A stretch of 64,000 nt of DNA. Source: Cliona cf. orientalis (lineage: Eukaryota > Porifera > Demospongiae > Clionaida > Clionaidae). The notes under the pieces are model-generated. The model was not told where the DNA came from. It saw only the letters and a list, made by a program, of their open reading frames with translations, and did no database searches. The stretch lies in contig OZ005692.1 of the NCBI GenBank assembly GCA_963930775.1, positions 6,558,135-6,622,134 on the forward strand. The letters are read 5' to 3'. Shown here one piece after another: positions 1 to 9,693 of the stretch. Position numbers and translations under genes: made by a program. Position 1 is the first letter of the stretch, and the number at the start of each line of letters is the position of its first letter.

Positions 1-300
1 GCACATGATTCTTCAAGATGCTTCTCCTGATGCAGCCTCTTCTGTGCAGCTTCAATGGATTCTTTCTGCAAACTTCAAAGCAGCATCCAATGTTGCAGGT
101 TTTTCTTTCATCAGCTCTAGCTGGATTGACGATGATCATAGTCCTGGAATAAAATGGTTTCTCAATGGCTCCTTGATCTGTTCATCAGGCCATGTTGGGG
201 TAATTACTAAGCTTCATCAGCTAAGGCACGTAGAGCTCCTGCAAATTCTACCAACTGTTCACCAGGCTTCTGCAGTTGCAACTTAAACTGCCACTCGAGT
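1..300 (-). pseudogene. Degraded Gag-like retroelement relic
   Basis: Read on the minus strand, this stretch gives pieces that resemble the retrotransposon Gag region of Ty3/gypsy-type elements. One piece (about 288-215) reads FKLQLQKPGEQLVEFAGALR, a motif style typical of Gag, and ends in a stop. Shifted frames then give WPDEQIKEPLRNHF and PATLDAALKFAERIH. The pieces lie in different frames separated by stops, so this is a dead copy. No protease, polymerase or LTR is visible; the element may continue left of the window. The call rests on motif resemblance only. The plus-strand ORF over the same bases (5-286) looks like a shadow. Confidence 0.4.
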
Positions 301-577
301 TTATTACTATCAGGTGCATAACGAGTCCACAAACACTTGATCATAGTTTTGCACTGCGAGGTAGCTGAGAGCCCTTGTTACAAAACTACAGTATTATAAA
401 TGGCTCATCATCAAGCATGGCCAGAAGCTCTGTAGACGGTCCATTGCGGGCTATCTTTGCTTGCTTCAAACACATTTCAAATGTAAGTGGACCACACAAA
501 CAGAAGAAATAGGGCCCGGGCATATATTATTATAATATAGAGAGTAGCTAGCACAACTAGTGTGACAATGTTCAGAC

Positions 578-656
578 AAATACAGCATGCATAAAAATTA
601 CTGTAATGATATTAAATATTATTTTCATTATAGTAATTTTTATGCATGCTGTATTT
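578..656. repeat. AT-rich perfect-arm hairpin
   Basis: Arms of about 24 bases (578-602 and 633-656) containing TACAGCATGCATAAAAATTA and its complement flank a short AT-rich loop. This could be a small fold-back transposon or the tip of one. The rest of 301-830 holds no gene that I can see; it is the 3' flank of the minus-strand gene that ends at 831. Confidence 0.6.
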
Positions 657-830
657 GAATGTTACATCTGATGCATACATGAGGCTTATTACTGTATACT
701 GTAGCAATGAAGAAATGGGTGCTATATAATATAATTAATCTTGCATTATTGTGCCAGTGTTTTACACTATATTTAAAGCATAATCACTGTAGCTAGAAGA
801 AACTCAGTGGGTAAAGTAATAATATACTGA

Positions 831-2318
831 TTACAATTTAATCAGACATTCAATCAGTGCTTTAAAGATCTCTTGTCTTAGTATGATGTCCATTTTCTTG
901 CCAAAGTGACTTTTATAGCTGATGAATTGTAGCATACCAGGAAGAAAGTACATGGATACAGTAGTCAACATCTGAAAAATCCCTCCGACCTGGTCTTCCA
1001 TGTGGTAGACATTCTTCACCCAGAAGGCAACTCTTGCATAGAAGACTATTGCAACAATCTTAATTATGATGAAAAGAACTTGTCTTCTTAGAGGTCTGCA
1101 TCTCTCAACTATATCATTGAACAAGTCCTTGTTAAGATAAGTGGTGATACCATCATGGATGAGAACATTGCATAGAGGCAGTAGCTCTCCCTCTTTCCTG
1201 ATAATGATGGAGTATTCTATTTCATTCTTAGAGGCTGGTCCTTCAAGTTTTATTCTGCCACCGCTTTTTGAACTAAAATCACGTGCAAGCTTTGTAAAAG
1301 TAAAATGATCTTTCAGAATGTAAATCATCTCCTCCAGGATGTGATCATAGCCGCTGTGTAGGTCTCTCACAAGTCCATAGATTGCTGTAACAACGGAACC
1401 TGCAAGTACAAAATATTGGAAAGCCATTGATGGTGTCAATGCTCCACCAATGAATGTGAACAAGGTGAACTCAGAAATGGCATAGCACCAAGTAAAAGTG
1501 ACAATCAGTGCATAAGCCAAAAGTGTGACCATTACCATGCCATGGCAACATGCCTTTAGCACAGACCAGCAGTGTAAAGTCTGTTTCTGAGTATACTGAT
1601 ATTCCCCCATGTAGACAGCATGTATAAGTGTCACGAAGAAGAATGGTAAGGGGAAAAAGTGGTAAGCAAGAGCTAAAGGGGTGGCAATAAGTGTAAAAAT
1701 TCCAGCTAAAAGACCTAGAATGATGTGTTGAAAACTGCAACTCCTTGGCTTGAAGGAATTAAAAATGTGTTCAGGAACAAACTTAAACATAAATCTTGGA
1801 TCACACATGAGGTACACTCTCTCCTGCATCACATGAGCAAGTTGTTGGAACTCTATCAAGCTGTTATCTACACGAATTAAGCCTCTTGGAAGATTACAAT
1901 TGAGGAACTTGGATGGAAGTTCAGCACTAATGTGCTCACTGAGGTAGGCTGGAAGCAACACTGCCACAAATGTGACGACTAGCAGAGGCAAGGAGTAATA
2001 GCAGTATGGTGGCAGTATCAGTAGTCTAAATGAAGTTACCACCAGTGCTAATAGAAAGAGCACCCTTCTAAGACGAACCCACCACACAGTACTTGGTAAG
2101 CCTTTTTGCTTGTAGAAACACAGCATACACTTTAGACATCTTCCAATGTAGATTGGAGTTTTGTAAGAAGGAAACATACTTGTAGGTACCTCCCTACATT
2201 TCTTAGGAGTGGAACTAGGTAAGTAGTGCACCAAAAGAGGAGAATAAAGCCAGAGGATTAATCCAATTACAGGAACCAACCAGTAGTGCTTCACTAACTC
2301 CTTGACTTCGCAGGTGTC
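831..2318 (-). CDS. Multi-pass membrane protein, C-terminal part (gene split by transposon)
   Basis: From 2318 down to a stop at 831 there are 495 uninterrupted codons. A methionine at 2294 would give a 487-residue ORF, but the frame is open upstream of it to the transposon edge and joins in frame with the ORF at 2654-3472. Several hydrophobic stretches look like membrane helices, near ORF residues 3-25, 72-117, 190-232, 250-272, 275-310, 385-405 and 430-450. The product is unrecognised; its layout (glycosylated ectodomain followed by about eight helices) suggests a receptor-like or channel-like surface protein. I found no intron in it. If translation depends on the upstream half, this part is not expressed from this allele. 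Confidence 0.6.
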   Translation of the reverse strand, partial: DTCEVKELVKHYWLVPVIGLILWLYSPLLVHYLPSSTPKKCREVPTSMFPSYKTPIYIGRCLKCMLCFYKQKGLPSTVWWVRLRRVLFLLALVVTSFRLLILPPYCYYSLPLLVVTFVAVLLPAYLSEHISAELPSKFLNCNLPRGLIRVDNSLIEFQQLAHVMQERVYLMCDPRFMFKFVPEHIFNSFKPRSCSFQHIILGLLAGIFTLIATPLALAYHFFPLPFFFVTLIHAVYMGEYQYTQKQTLHCWSVLKACCHGMVMVTLLAYALIVTFTWCYAISEFTLFTFIGGALTPSMAFQYFVLAGSVVTAIYGLVRDLHSGYDHILEEMIYILKDHFTFTKLARDFSSKSGGRIKLEGPASKNEIEYSIIIRKEGELLPLCNVLIHDGITTYLNKDLFNDIVERCRPLRRQVLFIIIKIVAIVFYARVAFWVKNVYHMEDQVGGIFQMLTTVSMYFLPGMLQFISYKSHFGKKMDIILRQEIFKALIECLIKL

Positions 2319-2323
2319 TTGTT

Positions 2324-2653
2324 CAGGGGCGTAGCTTAGTTGTTTCCTTGTTGCCCGGAAACCCCCCCTGGCAGTCAGATTCAGTATTGTCTTAGTATGA
2401 TTTAGCTATCAGGAAACCCCCTTGGTTTCCAGATTCAATGTGCAGGCACTAAAATCTCCTAAAACTTAGCCTAGATCTCCTCCTTTTGTGCTTTTCTCCG
2501 CCAAAATCTCGAGAATCTAGCAAATCTTGCTGAAAATGGCGATCGTTAATTAGAGGGCGTGGCCGGAAAGTGGGCGTGGCCTTCAAATTTTTCGCGCGCG
2601 CTTCGCGCGCAACTGCTGGGAAACCCCCTCAGAAAATCCTGGCTACGCCCCTG
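2324..2653. mobile_element. 330 bp TIR element inserted in a coding frame
   Basis: Terminal inverted repeats CAGGGGCGTAGC (2324-2335) and GCTACGCCCCTG (2642-2653) bound a 330 bp non-coding element. The host sequence TTGTT is present on both sides (2319-2323 and 2654-2658), a 5 bp target site duplication. There is no transposase ORF, so this is a non-autonomous element. The CAGGG ends and 5 bp duplication fit a hAT5-like group, but that assignment is inference. Confidence 0.85.
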
Positions 2654-3472
2654 TTGTTTGTTATAGCAGTAGTAGTGTGGAAAGTCAGTTTTTGATTGCA
2701 TGGTACCAAACCAAGGTCTTCTTGAAATAAGCATCTTTAAAAATCGCCAATAGTAGAGTTGATCTGGAAAAGCAAAGCTTGGCACTGATACAATATCTTT
2801 CACATCATATGGTGCTTGCAGACACAACCAATTCCATTTGAGTTGTTCTTTTCCCTCAGTGTTATTCAGCAAAAACTCCTCAAGTTCATACTTTCCAATT
2901 CCACAGCTCTGGTTCACCTTAACACACTCTGGGTCACAATATCCAACAATATTATGTGTATCAAATTCATCATGGTCAACCCCAAACTGTTTCAATGACA
3001 CTGGAACTTTATCTTCATGGTAATCCATTGCCCAGTCCATAGTAATGATGCCCATCGCCTTTGCTGATAGCACAATGAAGTTGTGTGGATAGTACAGCAT
3101 GTACTCATGTGAGTCCAGCACCCATGTCCACGTGAGGTAGCCAGAGTCGTTGGACATGGAGAGGTACGGGTTGTTGTAGCCGAGAACGGGGACTGTGATG
3201 CGTACAAAACTTTTTTTCCTCTTCATTAGTCGGTGCAAGAGTTTTTCCTTTAAATGTTCTTTACCAGTCCAAATAAAGTCACAAAGAAACTCGCTCTTCC
3301 TGATTGAATTCTTTCCCCGTACATTAAGTGCATAGGGAAAAGTCCGATTTAATTTCTCAGACTCATAATCAACAGCGAACGGTAGACGAGGACACTCCTC
3401 ACTCAGAATACAACTAGGATGAAGCACCATCAAGGTAGTAGTGATCAGAATAATGTACTCTTTACCGGCCAT
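2546..3472 (-). CDS. Secreted ectodomain half of the split membrane protein gene
   Basis: The ORF starts at 3472 with a hydrophobic leader (residues 1-24, ending near CILSEEC), followed by a hydrophilic, cysteine-bearing domain with potential N-glycosylation sites (NRT, NDS, NQS, NNT). The native frame runs 273 codons to 2654, ending CYNKQ. After that the ORF reads 35 codons of transposon sequence (from 2653) to a stop. Removing the element at 2324-2653 and one copy of the 5-base target duplication restores one continuous 768-codon frame into the 831-2318 part. The gene is therefore a single-exon gene disrupted in this assembly, either as an insertion allele or as a fixed pseudogene. No family was recognised. 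Confidence 0.6.
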   Translation of the reverse strand: MAGKEYIILITTTLMVLHPSCILSEECPRLPFAVDYESEKLNRTFPYALNVRGKNSIRKSEFLCDFIWTGKEHLKEKLLHRLMKRKKSFVRITVPVLGYNNPYLSMSNDSGYLTWTWVLDSHEYMLYYPHNFIVLSAKAMGIITMDWAMDYHEDKVPVSLKQFGVDHDEFDTHNIVGYCDPECVKVNQSCGIGKYELEEFLLNNTEGKEQLKWNWLCLQAPYDVKDIVSVPSFAFPDQLYYWRFLKMLISRRPWFGTMQSKTDFPHYYCYNKQQGRSQDFLRGFPSSCARSAREKFEGHAHFPATPSN

Positions 3473-4077
3473 TTCTGATCGGCATTATCTTCGGAGGCGG
3501 GTCAAGTAAGAATCCCACGCATGCACCACAGATGATATAATTCCCCTCCCTGAATCGGTATAGAACGCAAACTATAATAATATTACAACCGCCAAATTAA
3601 AATCCGCCAAAATTTCCTACTCGCATATATTATAGCTACGTATGGCAATCCCGTACCAAACCGCCAAATTTAAATCCGCCAATATTCTTGGAACTGGCAA
3701 CGGTAAATGCCCAATATAATTTGCCCTATATATGATTCCACCTAGTCTCGCGCGCCAGCCACTCCTACGCAAATTTTGCGCGCGCGTAACTCCTAAACTA
3801 CCTGACCGATTTTCGCGAAACAACCCTCATAATGATCGCCTATCATCGCGCTTTGTCTTGGAGGAGCTAGCACCTCACGATTCAATCTGAGATTCTAATT
3901 AAAACACCGCTAATTTTAGAGGTTGGAATTTGGGTTACCGGTACGCGTGACATGAAAAATTACAGTAAAACGCAAGCTCTAATTAGCGCAAGAAAATTCG
4001 CGTTCTATGACTCCTCACCGTATAGCCGAAAATATAAATTTGGCGATTGAGCTCAAAATCGCTATTGCAATATTATT

Positions 4078-4420
4078 GTGACACCAATATCGGGAGAACG
4101 GAAATCGTACCGAATGGGAGCCAGTGTCCGAAAAGTTGTCGGATCATAGGCGTCCAGCAGCGTTGCAAAGTAAAACGTGAGCTAATGCAGCATACTCGCT
4201 TGAAATTTTATCCAATTAGTTCCGACATTCGAGCAAATCCAAGTGAGCGCAAGGTTTGGCTCACTTCTGGACGCCTATGATAATTGATCGTTTTGTATAC
4301 TGGTGTTCTAGCGTAAACGCTACATCGCTCCAAGCTCCAATTGCATTACGTGGGTGGGGCTACATCCTCGCGCAAGATCGACGATCGTAGCTATTTCCGT
4401 TCTCCCGATATTGGTATCCG
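4078..4420. repeat. Inverted-repeat element
   Basis: Arms near 4078-4105 (CCAATATCGGGAGAACGGAAA) and 4389-4417 (its complement, TTTCCGTTCTCCCGATATTGG) enclose a second inverted pair (ATCATAGGCGTCCAG near 4142 and CTGGACGCCTATGAT near 4267). It looks like a non-autonomous fold-back element. The flanking stretch 3473-4077 has no gene that I can support; it holds the 5' flank of the gene starting at 3472 and a fragment of a CTAGTCTCGCGCGCCAGCC repeat near 3744 that recurs at 35189. Confidence 0.65.
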
Positions 4421-4649
4421 AATAATTGATGTGTCTGACAATTGATCATTAGGCGCTGTGTTCAGAGCTGCGACCGCGATCAATTGCAACGGAGTCAAGC
4501 GGTGTTCTGGGCGCTATCAGAAGAGGTTGGACATGACAGACGCACATTTACACTATACGCTGCCTCGCGTTCAAAAGAACATTTGCGAGTGTAGCTGGTA
4601 GCTAAAATGTTTGCGTGTGTGAACTGTGGCCAAATTTGAAGTTGAAACT

Positions 4650-5409
4650 CGTCTCGTCCCCAGACCCTCCAGTGTGCGAGAAGAGAGAGGGAGGGTCTAG
4701 AACATAACCCCGGGCGGAAGTGTCCCGAAGGAATGCTGCGCACGAGTAATTATGACGCGTAATCTGGCCTTTGTGGTTTCGCGCGCGTACAAAGAATGCA
4801 AATTACGTAGTATCTTACTGAAGTGCGCTCGCGCACGAGCAGTGCATGCAAGCACGTTTGGGCACGTTTTGTCGTCCGTTCGAGTATAGTGGTTTAACAC
4901 ACTCAGTGACTGCAGGGCGGAGAAATGGGGGGGGGGGGGGGGGGGGCAGGGGGGCTTCAGCCCCCCCACTTCGGAAACAAGGGGGGCTGAGCCCCCCTAT
5001 TTTATCATATGCTCATACTATAAAATTACAGCAACATAGTTCTGGGTGTTTGCAAAAGAGTCCTCAAGTAAAAATAGCTACTAAATCAGTCCAAAAACTG
5101 CTGCCAGAATGCATCAGAAACACTCTCAGAGAGTCGAAGTTTCCAAAATTTTCTGGGGGAGCATACCCCCAGACCCCCCTAGGTGGGCTGTGGGCAAATG
5201 CCCACAGCCTAACTATTGTCACAGTACACAGTCAAAAGTCTGAGCCCCCCCCCCCACTTTGGCTACCTGTTCTCCGCCCTTGGACTGTATTGTGGCCAAT
5301 CAACACCTGTCGCGGGATTTCTGCCTTCGGGACACTTCCGCCCCAGGGTTATATGTTCCAGACCCTCCCTCTCTCTTCTCGCGCACTGGAGGGTCTGGGG
5401 ACGAGATTA
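4650..5409. mobile_element. Mutator-like-sized TIR element with 10 bp target duplication
   Basis: Long inverted arms (about 4650-4735 and 5326-5409) carry the CAGACCCTCC and GGAGGGTCTG blocks and the matching CTTCCG/CGGAAG segments. AGTTGAAACT occurs directly outside both ends (4640-4649 and 5410-5419), a 10 bp duplication in the range typical of Mutator-like elements. No transposase is seen. A second element (4913-5282) sits inside it. Confidence 0.7.
4913..5282. mobile_element. CAGGG-type TIR element nested in a larger element
   Basis: Ends are CAGGGCGGAGAA (left) and TTCTCCGCCCTTG (right), with GACTG duplicated at 4908-4912 and 5283-5287. The interior has a long G run (about 4928-4946), the palindrome GGGGGCTTCAGCCCCCC, and a block with TCTGGGGGAGCATACCCCCAG that recurs near 27290 and 63932. 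The ORFs across it are low-complexity artefacts. Confidence 0.8.
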
Positions 5410-5937
5410 AGTTGAAACTAGTAGTTGAAACGGAGTAGATCATGTAACAGCGAAATAAGCCGACTGCTGCTATTCTGAAAAACGAGTTTTCTCGATTTGC
5501 AAGAAGTGTGAGAGGTGGACGGGCGGGGTATGGCGCTGGATCTTCTTTTGTTTAGATAGTGATTTTATAATACGCCCACTTTTTGTGTGCACATGGCCGG
5601 ACTTGCTTTTGACTTCCATATCCCGGTTCAAAGGTCAAATGTGGTCACGTGTCACTCATATGTTTAAGTTCGCGCTGGCGGTAAAGGACTTAAGGTACCA
5701 TTTAATTGCGTGGGCGTGAGCGTCAGGATTGGCTAATTCAATTAGCGAATCGTGAAGGGGCGTGGCCGAAGAGGCCATACGAGTGCTTTTGGCCGCAGGT
5801 GGGCGTGTCCAGAATCGGCCAGGGATGATTATGCGCGTGTAATTAGCGACCGGAAATGGCCCCTGAAGAAAACACCGGTAATTGCCCACATCAAAGCAAG
5901 ATCAAAGCATTCTTTCTTAACTATTAACCGCAACGAC

Positions 5938-5963
5938 AAAAAAAAAAAAAAAAAAAAAAAAAA
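5938..5963. repeat. Poly-A tract
   Basis: A run of about 26 A residues, followed by a short palindrome (AAGCTTAATTAGGCCTAATTAAGC). It could be the tail of an old retroposed copy; nothing upstream confirms this. Bases 5410-5937 show no supportable gene. Confidence 0.6.
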
Positions 5964-6041
5964 GCTTAATTAGGCCTAATTAAGCATGTGGGCGTGTTCC
6001 TGGCACTGTGTGGAGTGTGTGCATGTGCGTTAATGCAGGTT

Positions 6042-6566
6042 TTATTGCTTCCGATTGGGCGTGGCTTCACGGGCCAGTGCTTGGATATCGGCGCCTAAGA
6101 CTTGACCTCGGCGATAGGTGGGCGTGTCCCGGATGCGGTGGTGACCTTTGAACCCCGCCAGGAGGCTTTGGGGGCGAGGCAGGAGGTCAAAGGTGAGGCC
6201 ATGTCTGTTAATGAGGCACTGTACGGCGGTGCGATCGAGGGGCCTGTACGGCCGGACGGAAACTGACGATGGTTTGAAGCGGATGTGGTTGCGATGACGT
6301 GTTGTTACTCCGCCCACACAGGAAATGAGGTGAGCTCTTGCGTGGGCGGTGTGGCAGAACGGCCTCCAAGTGTTTGTGTGTGTTTTGGCCTTGAGGAAGC
6401 TGTGTGTTTTAATTGGGATTGATTGTGGGCTTCCGGTGGTTAGTAGGCACTTGATTGAGAATGGTGGTCCTTGGGGAAGAGGGTGGGGCTGTTTTGGGCG
6501 TGGCCTGGCCCCTCCCTTCCGGTCCATGGAGGATATTAAATGAACACTTCCGGCTCTAGCAGCCAC
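6042..6566 (-). CDS. Doubtful 174-codon ORF, possible terminal exon
   Basis: This ORF lies in locally GC-rich sequence. Its last ~90 codons, from about VGGVTTRHRNHIRF to the stop, have ordinary-looking composition, and an AATAAA signal overlaps the stop region at 6044-6049. The N-terminal half is rich in the CGCCCAC/GTGGGCG words that litter the neighbourhood and looks non-coding. I recognise no domain. It could be the last exon of a minus-strand gene or simply a GC-driven open frame. The plus-strand ORF at 6349-6543 is its shadow. Bases 6567-7184 hold nothing I can assign. Confidence 0.2.
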   Translation of the reverse strand: MAARAGSVHLISSMDRKGGARPRPKQPHPLPQGPPFSIKCLLTTGSPQSIPIKTHSFLKAKTHTNTWRPFCHTAHARAHLISCVGGVTTRHRNHIRFKPSSVSVRPYRPLDRTAVQCLINRHGLTFDLLPRPQSLLAGFKGHHRIRDTPTYRRGQVLGADIQALAREATPNRKQ

Positions 6567-7184
6567 ACCCCTGAGACCTGTGCAATTAAAAGGGCGTGGT
6601 TACACAACATGCACCTCACTAATGACTTTGATGTGGTTTAGGTGTCATATCCCCCACCTCACGCCCACGCAATTAAATGGTACCTTAACACTCAACCACC
6701 AGACACTTACAAACACGCGAGTTTCGTGGACCCCCGGGTGAGATGATTGCTAAACAAATCCTTTATCGTATTGATTGCCCATATTATAGTGACTGCTCTG
6801 AAAATCGTTTAGTTCTGGTGCACGAAGATGCAGTGTCCAGGCTGCAGGGGCTAGATAGAATCAGCCACAAAAGATGGCTGGATGACGAGGTATATGAATC
6901 AGTGCAAAGATCAGACACACGTACAATTCACTGATCAGGTTGTATAATATCATACAGGGTGTCAATGGTGTCTTATTGAAGATGGTATGCGAATGGTGGA
7001 AATTGCTGTGTAAGCCGGAGTTGAACATACAAATTATGTCACTGTAGTCCATTCTATGTATGCCCACTAGGATGCATTCGATTTTAACTTAGAAATTTCA
7101 CAAATTTACCTGTTTTAAGATAGTATTGTGTGCGTGTTAATTACGTTTGCATATATATGCGACGGAAATTAGACTAGCTAGAGT

Positions 7185-8055
7185 AAGAAATCAAATATCA
7201 GCCACTACATATAATTAGACACCTATTTCTCAGGAACAGAAGGAGTTATGACCATTCTTACGCTGACTGGTAGCTCTAGTCAAATGCTGATCACTTACCA
7301 AATCCAAAGTCTCTGCGATAAACCATGTGTGAGCTAGAGACAAAAACATTCACTCACAACTACCAGACGTTTGTACCAAATTTCAGACAATCACTTCCCT
7401 CACTAATTAAATTGATGTGTGGATCTCGAGTTTCAGATTTGGAATATACGACTATCTACCCTTGCTGTCATTGGCCACCAAATTTTAGCCTCTGTAATTG
7501 AATGTGACAAGCCTTTAAATCATCAATATTCAGACACTTTTCTGGATTCATGCAATGATTCAAATTAAAAATTTTCATAACTCGGCTGTACGTGTTTGTC
7601 TTAATTAAGGTCTTTTACCCAATTTTGAATTTCTTAGCCAAGTGTTGCACCTGATTTCCACAACAAGTGTCTGAATATTGATGATATACAGGAGTATCTA
7701 CTTAAAACCTAGTCATATTTGATTCAAGTAACACTGTGAGCTAAAATTTGGTGGCCAGTGACAGCAAGGATAGGTGGTCATAATATATATTATATTCCAA
7801 GTCTGGCACTCCACACATCATTCTTAGCGGTGAGGGAACTAATTTGGTACAAACGTCTGGTAGTTAATTTAAATAAATATGCGTGAACATTTTTGTCTCT
7901 ACCTCACACATAATTATGGTTTATCTTAGAGACTTTGGATTTGATATGTGATCACCATTTGACTAGAGCTATAGGTCAGCATAAGAATGGTGATCTTTCT
8001 ATAATTTCCTGAGATACAGGCGTCTGATTATATGTGGTCGCTGATAATTTTGATT
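7185..8055. mobile_element. Fold-back element with ~310 bp imperfect arms
   Basis: The left arm (7185-7495) and right arm (7740-8055) are diverged inverted copies. For example, GGCCACCAAATTTTAG near 7472 pairs with CTAAAATTTGGTGGCC near 7742, and TACCAGACGTTTGTACCAAAT near 7361 pairs with its complement near 7841. The spacer is itself palindromic (CATCAATATTCAGACACT near 7525, complement near 7666). There is no coding capacity. The copy looks old, with many mismatches and small gaps. Confidence 0.75.
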
Positions 8056-8228
8056 GCTGACTCTACGTGAAAATTTTATATACAAGTGAAATATTTTACC
8101 TGCGTAATGGGTGCAATTATTAAATTTTGCTCCAATACATAGCAAAAAATGAATGTATCTACCCAAATGCATAAAAGCAATCATAACTTCATATAATATT
8201 CTTTCATGATACTCACACCATTGGATTC

Positions 8229-9513
8229 TGCATGCACACATAAAAATAGCGCTAAAATTTGATTTTTAAGAAGAACTCCAAGTGGTCCCTTTTCTTAGCT
8301 AACAATTTAATATCACCAGCAGCTGGATAATAAATAAGAGTAAGATGTTTGATATCACAATCATGGGATAATGTGATTGAACAGTACAATCGAGTGCCAG
8401 TTAGTATAGCGCGCATGCGCAGATGAAGACCACACCCCTCACTGGAGGCCAAGAGTAGCTGATCAAACTCACCGCGTAATGGCGAAGTTCTCACTCCGCT
8501 CGAACGTCGAATCTACCACCAGACCATGACAAAGAGCAGATGGATCAAGTGGCAAGAACGGCACCGCGAAATTTTTCAACCATAGAAGATACCGGTGACC
8601 TAAAACCCTGTCACAATAGCACGCGAAAATTTGGGTGCCGTTTATGCCACTTGACCCGAGCAGATACCGTATAGCGGGAAACTTTCGAGGGAGAAAACTT
8701 GCACGAATTTCGCGATTTTTCAGCCATGCACGAAAGTTTTCTCCACGAAATTCTAGGCATGCCACACCCATTATGCGACCAGTTTTAACATTCCGCGAAA
8801 GTTTTCTCCGCGAAACGCTCCTTTCCTACCAATCCGCGAAAATTTTCTCCCTTGAAAATTTCCCACTATACGGTATCGCCTCTCGCTTCGCTCGAGGCTC
8901 AGTGGCCTGCCAAGCAGGCCTGTCGAAACGCGCGGCGCTTGCGCCGCTCGCTGGAGCTCGAGAATGCATTTCTATGGCCCTAGGCCTTGGCAACCTCGTT
9001 TGTGCACACAGCACAACAATTCTGACCAATTGTGAGTCTTCTGAACTTGTAGGAGAGCGCATCTTTTATGCCCTCCAGGTTAGGACACGGACTATATAAG
9101 AAAATTGATCGTCTGAAAAATATTTTTCGTTGTATATATATAATAATATATTATGTGCAAAACTAATACTATTGGAATGGCGGAATAATTATACGAATGT
9201 AGAATATTATAAATTGTAATAACGAATTTCCTATAATTATGTGGAATTATTAATTCTTCTGCAGCATGATCATTGTGACCAGTCATAGCCTTGTCCAAGC
9301 AGTACATACACCTATATTATATGGCAAATTTAACAAATTGGTCCAAGTAGAGTGGTAGCACATCCATGACTCGATACAACTACCATCTAATAATAATATT
9401 ATTATTAAAAACGCATCATTCAGGTAGCTAATTGGCTATAAGGAAAGGGACCACTTGGAGTTAACGTTCTTCTTAAAAATCAAATTTTAGCGCTATATTT
9501 ATGTGTGCATGAA
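8229..9513. mobile_element. Compound inverted-repeat element with nested insertions
   Basis: Outer arms of about 70 bp (8229-8300 and 9440-9513) share TGCACACATAAA, AGCGCTAAAATTTGATTTTTAAGAA and CCAAGTGGTCCCTTTTCTTAG in inverted orientation. Inside lies a unit (8347-9107) that is repeated at 28133-28611 in gene A. This copy carries two further insertions that the other lacks: a palindromic segment (8533-8662) and a MITE (8665-8875). There are no genes. The ORFs here, including 8635-9099 plus, are inside repeats. Confidence 0.7.
8665..8875. mobile_element. TA-flanked MITE, CCGTATAGCGGGAAA family
   Basis: Inverted ends TACCGTATAGCGGGAAA and TTTCCCACTATACGGTA bound a 211 bp element with internal GCGAAAATTTTCTC-type subrepeats. 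TA at both ends suggests a TA target duplication. Relatives lie at 14792-15001, 39173-39379 and 46213-46423. Confidence 0.8.
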
Positions 9514-9693
9514 TTGTTAACTAACATACAGACTAAGTAGTAGCTGGTAGCAGTGACTGGTGATCCTCTGAAGTCCTGAAAGGATAAAGATCATGACATT
9601 GCATAATAATTTTAGTTTTACAGTATAATTCTTATTATTGCCTTTTCTTGAGCTTCAAGCAGAAGTATTTTAGTTCGCTAATGACTAATCGAG

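Noticed and set aside
4846-5415. 189-codon plus ORF with poly-glycine
   Set aside because: It lies inside two nested transposons and is opened by a G homopolymer.
8635-9099. 154-codon plus ORF, echoed at 28268-28603
   Set aside because: It runs through a MITE and a repeat unit present elsewhere in the window; the shared C-terminus is the repeat.
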